A DNA stretch of 64,000 bases from Mucilaginibacter sp. cycad4 (GCF_034263275.1 NZ_CP139559.1:6572001-6636000); one strand, 5' to 3'. Positions 7,629 through 17,206 are shown, counted from the stretch's first letter. Numbers and translations are program-made. The notes: generated by a model from the sequence alone, not told the origin.

Positions 7629-7665
7629 AAATTGGCCAGCCCTTATAAAGCGGGCCAGCCAATTT
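7629..7665 (-). terminator. Hairpin between the S41 protease and CPBP genes
   Basis: AAATTGGCCAGCCC (7629-7642) pairs with GGGCCAGCCAATTT (7652-7665) with two internal mismatches and a 9-base loop. The flanking T-richness is modest on both strands. Confidence 0.5.
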
Positions 7666-7699
7666 AAAGTTAAAAATAAATCGAAAAAACAGCTAACCG

Positions 7700-10600
7700 C
7701 TATTTTTCCCCCTTTAGGGGGTTAGGGGGCGGCAACTGTTTCAGAATCTCCTCAATGGCCCTATCCAACTGCGGATCTTTATTTTCAATCCTGTCGGTAA
7801 AGTCTGTTTTTACATAGATATTCGGTGTTACACCTGTTTTCTCGATGTCTTTACCATCAAGGGTATAACAGCCCCAGGCCGGGATACGGTAAAACGAGCC
7901 ATCAACCAGGCCTTTACCGCTGGTGAAAATGATCCAGCGGTAGGTTTCGGTGCCGATGATTTTGCCCAAGCCCAGTTGTTTAAAGCCTTGAGAAGTCATT
8001 TCACCATCGCTCAGGGTTTGCTCGTTCATGAGCAGGACAATCGGTTTGGCCGCCGGTGCAAAATTGGGTTGGGGTGTTTTTTTGCCGTCGCGGTAAGCCC
8101 ACTGCAGGTATGGCTTTTGCGACAAGAATTTAAGTACATCATCATGTACGTTACCACCTGTGTTATATCTTAAGTCGAGAATGAGGGCATCTTTTTTATA
8201 GGCATCATCAACCATATCTTCCAGGAAATCTTCCAAAGCGCCTTGTCCCATGTTTTTCATATAGGAGTACGCTATACGGCCTTTACTTTTTTCGGCAACT
8301 GTTTTAGCGTTGGCCTCAATCCAATCGTCATAAAGGTTACCTGATAGATCGCCGGTTGATTCGGGGTGTAGCTTCACTTTAATATCTTTGCCTGCACGGT
8401 TAAAGGTCAATTCAATTTCTTTATCGAGCGATGGCTTGCTGAAATAATAATTACGGTCTTGCTTTTCATCAACGGTAACGCCGTTCACAGCTTTCAGTAT
8501 ATCGCCCGGTTTTACATCAACGCCCGCTTTATCAGCATTACTCCGGGTAGCTATGCCGCTAACTTTGTATGGCGAATCATTATCAAAAATGATCCCGGTT
8601 TCCATGGTACGGTAGGAGAGGGTTTTCTTTTCTTCGCTGCCGTTTGAGTAAAATCCCTGGTGCGATGAGTTTAGCTCGCCAAGCATATCATTAAGAAGCA
8701 GGCGAAGATCCGAGCGGTTATTAATGTAAGGCACAAAGGCTTTGTAGCTGTCGTGAACCTTTTTCCAGTCGGCCCCGTGAAAGTTGCCATCATAATAATT
8801 TTCATCCAGCCCGGCCCAGGTTTCGTCAAACATTTGTGCAAACTCACCGGCCATGTTGCGGGTAAAGCTGTAATTAATATCTACCTTATCCACTTTGTTG
8901 GCATCAATATTCAGTGTATAAATATTACCTCCGGCCAGTACAAAATATTTATCGCCGTTGCCAAAAATGTCGTAGTTGCCAAAGTCGCCGCCGCCGACTT
9001 TTTCAGTTTTGGGGTTTTCAAAAGCTTCGAGTGTGGTACGGTAAAGCGCCCCTTTACCCTCGCTATGGTTTGAGGCATAGTATACCAATGTTTTATCTCC
9101 TTTTTGAATCACATAAGGTCCCTGCGCCTGACCAAACTCCGGACTGATGCGTTCCAGCCTTTTCATCAGTTCTTCTGTATCTATCACAATATCGGCTGGC
9201 GGTTTAGGTGTTGGCTGCTCTGATAAAGGTTTCTTCTTGGCGGATGTTTTCTTGTCTTTATCCTTTTTGTTTTTATCGTCGTCTTTTTTCTCCTCTTTAA
9301 ACAGGGCCGTAAACTTATCCATCTTAAAAGGATCGTCATACTTTTGCAGCGGCATCCTGTAAATGTGCGCGTCCTTTGAGCCGTAAGGATACTCTGGCTG
9401 CGTACGTGACGATGCGAAATAGATATACTTGCCATCCGGCGACCAATATGGCGCGGCTTCGGTAACACCACTGTTGGTGAGGTTTAGGATCTTCCCGGTT
9501 TTTATCTCGTAAACAAAAACATCCATCTCAAAATTGCGGTAAGCATTGTATACCACGTACTCACCATTGGGCGAAAAGCGTGGAGGAGGGTTGTAAAATC
9601 CCCAAAACTCATCGGTAACAATCGTTTTTGATATGAGTGTTTTCGTATCCAAAAGTTTCAGCTCATTACGGCCGCTCAAATAAATGGCCTGTGTGCGGTC
9701 TTTATTCATGCTTAACAGGCGGTTACTGCCTTTATCAGTAGTAAGCTGCTTTTCGGTACCGGTGCCATCGGCTGCTATGGTGTACCAATTAGGGAAGCCG
9801 CCTAAGGTTTGGCCGAAAATAAGGGTTTTGTTATCGCTCATCCAGCTTACTTCGGTAACCCGTTCGCTGGTATTACGCTCCAGCTTTTTGATGAACTTCC
9901 CTTCGACATCGCTTACAAACAATTCGCCGCGGGATATGAAAGCGAGCTTTTTGCCATCGGGCGATAAAGCTGCAGCCTCAATTTTGCCGCTTGTTTCAAA
10001 CGATTGGTCTTTAGGCAGTACATTATTGCGAAACAGGTTTAAGGTTAGTTTCTGTGTTTGTTTCGATGCTACGTCATAAACAAAAATCAGGTAATCTTTT
10101 TCAAACACCACCTTGCTGCCATCGGCACTTACCTGGGAGCGTTTAATAGATGTTGGGAACTGGGTTAATGCGGTTTTTTTACCATCGATAAAGGTGTACA
10201 GGTTATACTCTTCGTTGCCCTCGTCGGATACGAAATAGATGTTCCCTTTTTGATCAATGGTAGTCCAGAAATCCTTACCCTGCCAGTCGGTGTATTTTTT
10301 ATACGCTTTGGTTTTTGGATTGTATGATTGGATATCGGGATTATAAGCACCTTTATAATGTTTGCGGGTTGGGAAATAGATACTTTCCCAGGTATTGTTG
10401 AAAAACAGCTCGCCGGTTTGCGGGTGTTCAACAACACCATGTATGGTATTGAAATAGTGACCGAATATCCTGGTGGGCGTACCGCCTGTAGCCGCTACTT
10501 TATATTCGCTGAAACCATTATAACGGGATGAGTTAAAGTAGATAGATTTTGAATCCCAGGTCCAGGAATCCACATTATCGCCGGCATCGTTATAGGTAAG

Positions 10601-10912
10601 CTGCTTGATATCGCCGCCGGTAATGGGCATTACGTATACATCGTTATTGCCAAACTGATTAGATGAAAAAGCAAGCCATTGCCCGTCGGGCGATACGCGC
10701 GGGTTACTTTCTTCGCCCTGCATGGCGGTTAGCCTTGTGGCTGCCTGGCTGTTGATGTCGGCTTTCCAAAGGTCGCCTTCGTAACTGAAAATTACGGTTT
10801 TGCCATCGGGCGTTAGGGTTGGGTTAGATGTAAAATAGCTTCCGGTTGTTTGGGCTTTAAGGTTTGTTTGGCACAAGGCTGCCAAAAACAATACGATGTA
10901 TAGTTTCTTCAT
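7700..10912 (-). CDS. Tricorn-like S41 family peptidase with TolB-like propeller
   Basis: A 1070-residue secreted protease. It opens with a signal peptide (MKKLYIVLFLAALCQTNLKA-Q). A TolB/WD40-like beta-propeller follows, with repeats such as SPDGKKLAFIS and SPDGKYIYFASS (about 30-530), then a Lys/Asp-rich linker, a second beta region, a C1-like helical part, a PDZ domain (about 760-850) and the S41 core. The nucleophile is most likely S968 in LSDGEMTSQ, as in archaeal tricorn. Tricorn-type proteases degrade peptides; in Bacteroidota these are periplasmic. The last 13 residues (KQLPPPNPLKGEK) are encoded by a CCCCCTAAAGGGGG-type intergenic repeat that has become part of the reading frame. The gene is divergent from the glycosyltransferase at 10950. 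Confidence 0.93.
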   Translation of the reverse strand: MKKLYIVLFLAALCQTNLKAQTTGSYFTSNPTLTPDGKTVIFSYEGDLWKADINSQAATRLTAMQGEESNPRVSPDGQWLAFSSNQFGNNDVYVMPITGGDIKQLTYNDAGDNVDSWTWDSKSIYFNSSRYNGFSEYKVAATGGTPTRIFGHYFNTIHGVVEHPQTGELFFNNTWESIYFPTRKHYKGAYNPDIQSYNPKTKAYKKYTDWQGKDFWTTIDQKGNIYFVSDEGNEEYNLYTFIDGKKTALTQFPTSIKRSQVSADGSKVVFEKDYLIFVYDVASKQTQKLTLNLFRNNVLPKDQSFETSGKIEAAALSPDGKKLAFISRGELFVSDVEGKFIKKLERNTSERVTEVSWMSDNKTLIFGQTLGGFPNWYTIAADGTGTEKQLTTDKGSNRLLSMNKDRTQAIYLSGRNELKLLDTKTLISKTIVTDEFWGFYNPPPRFSPNGEYVVYNAYRNFEMDVFVYEIKTGKILNLTNSGVTEAAPYWSPDGKYIYFASSRTQPEYPYGSKDAHIYRMPLQKYDDPFKMDKFTALFKEEKKDDDKNKKDKDKKTSAKKKPLSEQPTPKPPADIVIDTEELMKRLERISPEFGQAQGPYVIQKGDKTLVYYASNHSEGKGALYRTTLEAFENPKTEKVGGGDFGNYDIFGNGDKYFVLAGGNIYTLNIDANKVDKVDINYSFTRNMAGEFAQMFDETWAGLDENYYDGNFHGADWKKVHDSYKAFVPYINNRSDLRLLLNDMLGELNSSHQGFYSNGSEEKKTLSYRTMETGIIFDNDSPYKVSGIATRSNADKAGVDVKPGDILKAVNGVTVDEKQDRNYYFSKPSLDKEIELTFNRAGKDIKVKLHPESTGDLSGNLYDDWIEANAKTVAEKSKGRIAYSYMKNMGQGALEDFLEDMVDDAYKKDALILDLRYNTGGNVHDDVLKFLSQKPYLQWAYRDGKKTPQPNFAPAAKPIVLLMNEQTLSDGEMTSQGFKQLGLGKIIGTETYRWIIFTSGKGLVDGSFYRIPAWGCYTLDGKDIEKTGVTPNIYVKTDFTDRIENKDPQLDRAIEEILKQLPPPNPLKGEK

Positions 10913-10937
10913 ATGGTTTAAGTTTTATGAATAAATG

Positions 10938-10945
10938 TATTTTTG
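10938..10945 (+). promoter_or_regulatory. -7 box immediately before the GT4 start codon
   Basis: TATTTTTG matches TAnnTTTG and ends only 4 bases before the ATG at 10950. Transcription would start at or near the start codon, giving a leaderless mRNA. Confidence 0.5.
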
Positions 10946-10949
10946 AGCC

Positions 10950-12233
10950 ATGTTAAAAGTGGTGCACCTCAATACTTATGACGGCAATGGCGGCGCGGGC
11001 AGGGCCTGCATGCGCCTTAACCGGGCATTACTTAGCCAAAATATCGATTCTAAAATTATTGTACATTATAAATTTGGAAATAATCCTGATATCAAGACTT
11101 TTAACGGTAATATTATCCAAAAATCATACACGGCGGCGACCATCATATTAGAGCGAATTTTAGCTAAACGGTTTCTAAAACCTGATAGCCGTACACCGTT
11201 TTCCTTTACCTGGTTTGGCCGTTCGGTAATTAAACATCCTGATGTTAAAAATGCCGATATCATTCACCTGCACTGGATCAACCATGGATTTTTGGATCCC
11301 AGGCATATAGCGGAAATTAAAAAGCTGGGCAAGCCGGTGGTGTGGACTTTTCATGACAGTAACGCCTTTACCGGCGGCTGTCATGTGCGCTATACCTGCG
11401 ATCATTACCAGCAGCAATGCGGCAACTGCCCATTGTTGATCAACGCTGGAAATGATGATATTTCGCACCGCATCTGGCAGCAAAAAAACAAAGCTTACCA
11501 GCAGCTGGGCTTTAACATCATAGCACCAAGTTTATGGATGCAGGCGTCCGTAAGGAAAAGCAGTTTGATGCAAGGGAAGGCCGCAAACAATATTCCAAAT
11601 ACGCTGGAAACAGATGTTTTTAAGCCGATAGACAAAAAGGAAGCGAAAGCGAAAGCGGGCTTACCGACAGATAAATTTATCTTTTTAAGTGGCTTTATGC
11701 CATCGCGTAAAGATCTGCATAAAGGTACTCAATATCTATTAGAGAGCATGGAGCTGCTCAAGCAACGCTTAGGTGCGGATACAGATCAGATCGAACTGGT
11801 TGTGTTTGGAAACCGCGGTACAGAAAGCCTACTCGATTTTCCTTTTAAAACCAGTTTTTTGGGAACCATCAATAATGATGAAAAGCTGGCCCTGCATTAT
11901 GCTGCCGCCGACGCTTTTTTAATCCCCTCGCTCGAGGATAATTTGCCTTACACTGTGATGGAAAGTCTGGCCTGTGGTACACCCGTAATTGCTTTTACCA
12001 CGGGAGGAATCCCTGATATGGTACAGCACCAGCATAGTGGCTACCTCGCTACCTATCGCTCGTCCGAAAGTTTTACCGATGGTATGGAATGGATCATTAA
12101 GCATCCGGAAAGAGACGAGTTGAACCAGCAAGCCCGGCAAACTATTATGGATAGGTTTTCGGAAGAGGTGATCGCTAAAAAACATATTGAGGTATATCAA
12201 AAGTTATTGAGCAAGGGAGGTAGCAATGTTTAA
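10950..12233 (+). CDS. Glycosyltransferase family 4 protein
   Basis: A 427-residue GT-B fold enzyme. The N-terminal acceptor domain begins VVHLNTYDGNGGAGRACMRL, a start typical of GT4 proteins that act on exopolysaccharides. The C-terminal nucleotide-sugar domain has the ESLACGTPVIAFTTGGIPD motif, with the catalytic Glu of the EX7E pattern in PSLEDNLPYTVMESLACG. A Cys-rich insert near residues 145-170 (HVRYTCDHYQQQCGNCPLL) is seen in a subset of these enzymes. It overlaps the next glycosyltransferase gene by 8 bp, so the pair is translated together and probably adds successive sugars to one glycan. Donor and acceptor are unknown. Confidence 0.92.
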   Translation: MLKVVHLNTYDGNGGAGRACMRLNRALLSQNIDSKIIVHYKFGNNPDIKTFNGNIIQKSYTAATIILERILAKRFLKPDSRTPFSFTWFGRSVIKHPDVKNADIIHLHWINHGFLDPRHIAEIKKLGKPVVWTFHDSNAFTGGCHVRYTCDHYQQQCGNCPLLINAGNDDISHRIWQQKNKAYQQLGFNIIAPSLWMQASVRKSSLMQGKAANNIPNTLETDVFKPIDKKEAKAKAGLPTDKFIFLSGFMPSRKDLHKGTQYLLESMELLKQRLGADTDQIELVVFGNRGTESLLDFPFKTSFLGTINNDEKLALHYAAADAFLIPSLEDNLPYTVMESLACGTPVIAFTTGGIPDMVQHQHSGYLATYRSSESFTDGMEWIIKHPERDELNQQARQTIMDRFSEEVIAKKHIEVYQKLLSKGGSNV

Positions 12234-12978
12234 TCCGCGGTTAAGCGTTATCACCATTGTTTACAATAACGTTAGGGATATTGAGCGTACCATTCGTTCG
12301 GTGATTAACCAATCCTATGCCAATATTGAATATGTGATTATCGATGGTTTATCGAATGATGGCACCCTGCAGGTGATCGATAAATATAAAGATCATATAG
12401 CTAAACTCATCAGCGAGAAAGATGAAGGTATTTACGATGCCATGAACAAAGGACTCGCTTTGGCTTCCGGCGATTACGTGATATTTATGAATTCGGGCGA
12501 TGAGTTTTATGATAATGAAACAGTAGCGGCGGTTTTTGCCTCGGCCGATGACGCAGATATTTACTATGGAGAAACCGAAATGATTGCCGATGATGGCAGC
12601 AGTTTAGGGCAACGACGGCATAAAGCACCTGCAAGGTTTACCTGGAAGGGTTTTAAATACGGCATGAGCATCAGCCACCAGGCAATTTATATCAGGCGTT
12701 CATTAGCCGATCCTTATGATCGCCGCTATCAATTGAGCTCGGATATCGACTGGATAATCCGCGCGGCAAAAAAGACCCGAAAAATAGTTAATGTTAACCG
12801 TTATGTGGCCAAATACCTGGTAGGAGGAATGTCAAAGAAAAAGCACCGCCAAAGTTTGGTGGAGCGCTTTGATATTATGAAACGGAATTACGGATTGATC
12901 CCAACTGTTTTTAACCATTTTGTTATTGCCTTTAATTTAGGCTGGTATTGGTTGAAGAACAGAAGGACGAATGATTGA
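12226..12978 (+). CDS. Glycosyltransferase family 2 protein
   Basis: A 250-residue GT-A enzyme. The start LSVITIVYNNVRDIERTI and the segment YVIIDGLSNDGT are the UDP-sugar binding strands, and MNSGDEF is the DXD-like metal site. The segment SISHQAIYIRR with SSDIDWIIRAAK matches the usual GT2 C-terminal half. The short C-terminal tail WYWLKNRR could touch the membrane. The ATG lies 8 bases inside the end of the GT4 gene, so the two are co-transcribed. Region 12979-13101 downstream contains no feature I can support. Confidence 0.92.
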   Translation: MFNPRLSVITIVYNNVRDIERTIRSVINQSYANIEYVIIDGLSNDGTLQVIDKYKDHIAKLISEKDEGIYDAMNKGLALASGDYVIFMNSGDEFYDNETVAAVFASADDADIYYGETEMIADDGSSLGQRRHKAPARFTWKGFKYGMSISHQAIYIRRSLADPYDRRYQLSSDIDWIIRAAKKTRKIVNVNRYVAKYLVGGMSKKKHRQSLVERFDIMKRNYGLIPTVFNHFVIAFNLGWYWLKNRRTND

Positions 12979-13101
12979 AGGACCTTAATAAAGAAATATT
13001 ATTTCGATAGAGCAGGGGAGGAATAAGTGGCACTTTTAGCCTTAACCCGCTTTTCCGGCTCGTTATACTTGCACCAATAGTAGAAAGAAAATATTAATTA
13101 A

Positions 13102-13515
13102 ATGATTGAATTTAATGGATGGATCTCTGTAGGATTAGATTCTGTTTTTGAAGGCGGCTCTATGGGGGGCGATTTGAAGCAATTCGAAGAGACAATGAAG
13201 CCTTTAATAGTCGGTTTTAGTATGGACAACCAGTTTATCGAGCTTAGGCGAATGAATGGGTTATTTGTTTATTTCATTGGCGGCGCCCATAACCATAGAT
13301 TGAACTACCTCGAATCTGTGATTGAAATTTATGAAAAAATAGCAGAATTAGCTCCATCAAGCTTTGGATTGTTGTATGTGAGATTTCCAGATGATGAAGT
13401 CTCCTGGAATAAATATAGAGTTTTTAGATTAGCGAGAGGCCTGATCACTGAGCAGGAAGATACGTTGTTGTCACCTTGTGATCCTGTAATTGAAGATAAT
13501 TCGATTGATGATTAA
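13102..13515 (+). CDS. Imm7-type immunity protein (orphan)
   Basis: A 137-residue soluble alpha/beta protein. It matches what I know of the Imm7 family: MIEFNGW near the N-terminus with the conserved Trp7, a G.HNHR segment (GGAHNHRLNYL), the stretch LAPSSFGLLYVR, and the C-terminal EQEDTLLSPCDPVIEDN. Imm7 proteins neutralise toxins of polymorphic toxin systems and are normally encoded next to the toxin. No toxin, Rhs/YD repeat or secretion cassette is found nearby: the upstream genes are glycosyltransferases and the downstream gene (opposite strand) is an unknown helical protein. It may be an orphan that protects against toxins of related strains, or the remains of a lost locus. Family assignment is from recollection of the motif pattern. 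Confidence 0.65.
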   Translation: MIEFNGWISVGLDSVFEGGSMGGDLKQFEETMKPLIVGFSMDNQFIELRRMNGLFVYFIGGAHNHRLNYLESVIEIYEKIAELAPSSFGLLYVRFPDDEVSWNKYRVFRLARGLITEQEDTLLSPCDPVIEDNSIDD

Positions 13516-13622
13516 TTAAAAAAACTGGCTGAAGTTGAATGCCCTATGTATCGGAAAGTACAAGTCAGCAACCGCACGCCTCTCTGCTTAAGATTTGCGT
13601 TAAAATTTGATTCTTCACATGA

Positions 13623-14486
13623 TCAGTTGAAAAATCTTTTAAATCTGCCCCAGAAATTAACGGGATGACTTTCTTTGTCTTGCCCTTTTAATTGTATTTC
13701 ATGCTCGTCTATCTTCTCAACTAATTTTTGGGCATTAGCATCAGCGTCTGGTCTAACCCTTTTTATTTCGGGCACATTGATGCCTGTAATTGTCTCAAAG
13801 TGTTTTTTAGCCGTTTCAAAAACTTCTATTTCTTCATCGGTACGTGTATCAACGTGGGCGATCTCAGGGATCAAATTACTTGATAATTGTACTGATTCGC
13901 ATTCAAAATCTGATAGTATATTTTGGTAAATACGGGCTGCCTGATCTTTTAACCCTGCATTTTCATATCCACTGGCAAATTGTAACATATCTTGCCCTAT
14001 CTCATGCTTTTTAAGGAGGTCACCTATAGATAAACTGATTTGCGCTTTTGCGGCAGAGACGTTTGCAATTGCCTGTACATCATCGGTTTCTTTTAACAGA
14101 TCAATAAATGCTTGTAATTTGCTTCTTAACGATATATCAACTTCATATACGTCTTTTGCTTGGGAGAGATATACTCCTTTTTGCATGGTTGTATCAGCCA
14201 AAAGTTTTATAAATCCTCCCATTTTAAATACCAGGAATGTTAATGCAATTTTATACTCTTGAAGCTGGACTTTTGAAATTGCTGATTTGTTTAATGCTTT
14301 ATACAAATTAAAGCCTTCCAGAAATTCCTGCTGGTACATATTTGCTTCAAAGCCATAATCGGCTTCTTCCAAATAGTTGCCATTTAAAACCCGCAAAAGG
14401 ACATGGTGTATTTTTAATCCACTATCCGAATTTTGCAAGGCGTATTTGAGCTCATCAAATTTGTTTTGCTGTATTAATGGTATCAT
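13623..14486 (-). CDS. Uncharacterised helical protein, 287 aa
   Basis: I do not recognise this protein. It is soluble and predicted mostly alpha-helical. Its middle (about 100-205) reads like tetratricopeptide-type helical hairpins, such as GYENAGLKDQAARIYQNIL. The C-terminus is charged and ends in WGRFKRFFN, a basic amphipathic tail that could touch membrane. There is no signal peptide. It is convergent with the orphan immunity gene, and YfhO lies upstream on the same strand with a terminator (14593-14622) between them, so it is probably a single-gene transcript. No function can be assigned. Confidence 0.75.
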   Translation of the reverse strand: MIPLIQQNKFDELKYALQNSDSGLKIHHVLLRVLNGNYLEEADYGFEANMYQQEFLEGFNLYKALNKSAISKVQLQEYKIALTFLVFKMGGFIKLLADTTMQKGVYLSQAKDVYEVDISLRSKLQAFIDLLKETDDVQAIANVSAAKAQISLSIGDLLKKHEIGQDMLQFASGYENAGLKDQAARIYQNILSDFECESVQLSSNLIPEIAHVDTRTDEEIEVFETAKKHFETITGINVPEIKRVRPDADANAQKLVEKIDEHEIQLKGQDKESHPVNFWGRFKRFFN

Positions 14487-14592
14487 TTTTTTGTGATAGG
14501 TTTATTTCACATCTAAGGTACAATCTTTTCAGTATTTGCAGTATGATTATTACTTAGCTGGCAAACACATTCATCAATTAATATCCCACAAA

Positions 14593-14622
14593 AAAAGCGA
14601 TGAGTATCAACCCATCGCTTTT
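14593..14622 (-). terminator. Intrinsic terminator of the YfhO-like gene
   Basis: AAAAGCGATG (14593-14602) pairs perfectly with CATCGCTTTT (14613-14622). On the minus strand it is followed by TTTTTTT, just after the stop at 14641. Confidence 0.75.
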
Positions 14623-14640
14623 CTTTAAATATAAAGCTAA

Positions 14641-17121
14641 TTACGCTTTCTTCTTATCCGCCGGTTTTGCAGCCGGAGCTTTCTTTTTGTTTTCGGTATA
14701 CGCGGCCCCACCTAAAGCAAGCACCAGCAGGATTGATCCCGCTAACGAAATATTCTCACCTGTGTAATATGATGCAGGGTGGAATATAAACTCAATTTTG
14801 TGGTTGCCAATTGGGATCTGAGCTGCACGCAAAAGATAATCGGCGCGGAAGTAAGGTTTTTCAACACCGTCGATATACATTTTCCAGCCTTTGTTATAGT
14901 ATACCTCAGAGAATACGGCAATCTGTGATGCAGTAGAACCGCTTTGATAAACCATATGATCGGGTGAGTAGCTGGTAAGCTCAATTTTACCTTCACCGGC
15001 GCCTGCGCCTAAGGTTTTTTCATCTATAACACTCTTGTATTGTTTATCAACAATGGCTTCGTCTTTTGGAGTAAAGCTGCTGATGGCTACCATTTCCTGG
15101 TCGGCATTATCGGCATACTTGATACTTTTTACAAACCAGGCATGACCACAGGCAGTCTCGTTTTTCTGCATACCCACGTTTTGTGTTTTAGGGTCGGATG
15201 TTATAATGTATTTAACATTCATCATATCCAATACATCCTGGTTAATGCTTTTGCTTAGCTGGTTATCTACAAGTTCTTCCCAGCGCTTTAACCTTGCTGC
15301 AGAGTATCCGCCCAATGATTTATAAAAGAATGGTGTTAAACCGTCGCCCTTGATTGATTGTGTAACGTCAAATACCCTAAAATCAGGGTCTTTATCTTTC
15401 ATGATAAATTGATCAACCTCGCGCGGCTGCGGTGTTTCATTATCTTGTTTTGGTGCAAAGCTGTCATGATTCAAGTAACGTTTGTCGATACCCCAAAGGT
15501 CAACCAGGATCAGTGCTAAGAAAGCAAGTGATGCAACGGTTGGATTGATCTTCTTTTTAAGGAAGGCCCAGGCAAGACCAAATGCAACAGCTATGAAGAT
15601 AAGCGAGCGAATGGCATCCGCCTGCGCTATTGATTCCCTGTCGGCAATTAAGGCGCGGGTAATGGCTGAGCTATCGGTTTTAAGTGCCTGGCCTATTTGT
15701 GCAATAACACCTGCCTGCTGTTCGCTCACACTGAAAGACAAAAGGAGGGAAGGCACCGCAGCTACAATTAATACAATGCCTCCGGTTATATATAATGCAA
15801 TTTTTAATTTTTTAAACAAGTTTGCTTTGTCCTCATTTGTTATGGCCTCATTAACCGCTAATACAGCAAGGATTGGGAAGCAAAAACCTGCGACCGCCAA
15901 GATTGATTCAACAGCACGGAACTTATTGTAAAGCGGGAAGTAGTTAAAGAACAGATCGGATACATAAGGCCAGTTCCGGCCGAAGGATAACAGCATGGTT
16001 AAAACAACAGCACCAAGCAGCCACCATTTAATACGGTTTTTAACTATCATTATGCCCCATACAAATAACAGGCAAATTACAGCACCAAAATAAAACGGAC
16101 CGGCAGTAAATGGTTTATTGCCCCAATAAAGCGGCAGATAATTAGCTGAAATACCTGTAACCTGGTTTGGATCGGCACCACTTGCATTTAAGGCTTTAAT
16201 TACATGCGAATCAGGATCGGTGGAGCCTTGCTCACCGCCACCATAAGCGTTAGGGATCAGGAAGGTGATACACTCACCAACACCCTGGCTCCACTCATAG
16301 GCATAATCCTTAGGTAAGCCGTTGCTTGGCTCGGTAGTATGCTGGGTAAGATTTGATTTGCCGCGAATAGTTTCGTTGCCATAGTCGGCCGTGCTCCAAA
16401 GGATAGAGGCGTTCACTGCTATGCTCAATAGAACTGCGCCGGCAATATAACCTAACGATTTTAAAAAGGAATTTAAGGTTTTGTTTTTGATGGCATGGTA
16501 AAGTTCAATGCCAACCATGATCAATAAGGCCAGCATCAGGTAGTAGGTCATCTGCACGTGATTAGCCCTGATCTCCAATGCAAGAAATAAAGCTGTTACA
16601 GAAAAACCTAATAAATACTTGCCCCGAAGGGTAAGGATGATACCGGCAAGTATCGGCCCGAAAAATGCTATAGCGAAAGCCTGGTTGGCATGCCCCGCAG
16701 TTAGCAGGATAATATTGTATGATGAAAAGGTAAACGCTACTGCACCTGCCGCTGCAAGCCATGGGTTAACCTTTAACACTATAAATAAAAAGTAGGTGCC
16801 CAATAAAAATAACAATACCGTACCGACCGGAGTAGGGAAAGTGTAGTTTACACCGGTTACAATCCATGATGTTAAGTTAGCTTTATAAGGCGCCCATATC
16901 TGGTAGGTAGGCATACCGCCATAGATCTGGTTGGTCCATAATATTGTGGTGTCTTTGGCCTTATATTCGTTGATTTCTTTTTGGGTTGATTGAGCCCTTG
17001 TAACGTCATTGCCGCCTAAAGTTTTACCCTGGAATGCCGGGGTTAAAAATATAAAGCAGATCACTAAAAAAATTGCAGCTATGGCAAAATGAATGCCGTT
17101 ACGCTTAAACCAGTTATTCAT
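14641..17121 (-). CDS. YfhO family polytopic membrane protein
   Basis: An 826-residue integral membrane protein with about 12-14 hydrophobic helices and a large extracytoplasmic domain (about 550-770), followed by a last helix and a Lys/Ala-rich tail. The N-terminal pattern (a first helix, then GKTLGGNDVTRAQSTQKEINEY, then WTNQIYGGMPTYQIW) is typical of Bacteroidota YfhO-like proteins, which belong to the GT-C superfamily. The Firmicutes YfhO is implicated in glycosylation of teichoic acids; the Bacteroidota members are uncharacterised. A role in transferring sugars from a lipid carrier outside the membrane is plausible but is inference. Confidence 0.85.
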   Translation of the reverse strand: MNNWFKRNGIHFAIAAIFLVICFIFLTPAFQGKTLGGNDVTRAQSTQKEINEYKAKDTTILWTNQIYGGMPTYQIWAPYKANLTSWIVTGVNYTFPTPVGTVLLFLLGTYFLFIVLKVNPWLAAAGAVAFTFSSYNIILLTAGHANQAFAIAFFGPILAGIILTLRGKYLLGFSVTALFLALEIRANHVQMTYYLMLALLIMVGIELYHAIKNKTLNSFLKSLGYIAGAVLLSIAVNASILWSTADYGNETIRGKSNLTQHTTEPSNGLPKDYAYEWSQGVGECITFLIPNAYGGGEQGSTDPDSHVIKALNASGADPNQVTGISANYLPLYWGNKPFTAGPFYFGAVICLLFVWGIMIVKNRIKWWLLGAVVLTMLLSFGRNWPYVSDLFFNYFPLYNKFRAVESILAVAGFCFPILAVLAVNEAITNEDKANLFKKLKIALYITGGIVLIVAAVPSLLLSFSVSEQQAGVIAQIGQALKTDSSAITRALIADRESIAQADAIRSLIFIAVAFGLAWAFLKKKINPTVASLAFLALILVDLWGIDKRYLNHDSFAPKQDNETPQPREVDQFIMKDKDPDFRVFDVTQSIKGDGLTPFFYKSLGGYSAARLKRWEELVDNQLSKSINQDVLDMMNVKYIITSDPKTQNVGMQKNETACGHAWFVKSIKYADNADQEMVAISSFTPKDEAIVDKQYKSVIDEKTLGAGAGEGKIELTSYSPDHMVYQSGSTASQIAVFSEVYYNKGWKMYIDGVEKPYFRADYLLRAAQIPIGNHKIEFIFHPASYYTGENISLAGSILLVLALGGAAYTENKKKAPAAKPADKKKA

Positions 17122-17206
17122 TTAAGTTTTTTGAAATGGATATTATATTCCTCAAAAATAGAAATTACAATGAGAATAGGAATTATAAGTTTTGTTAAGG
17201 AATAAC

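Noticed and set aside
10938..14486. A polysaccharide biosynthesis cluster including the two glycosyltransferases
   Set aside because: Only two glycosyltransferases are adjacent; no polymerase, flippase or priming enzyme is next to them, and the flippase is 42 kb away.
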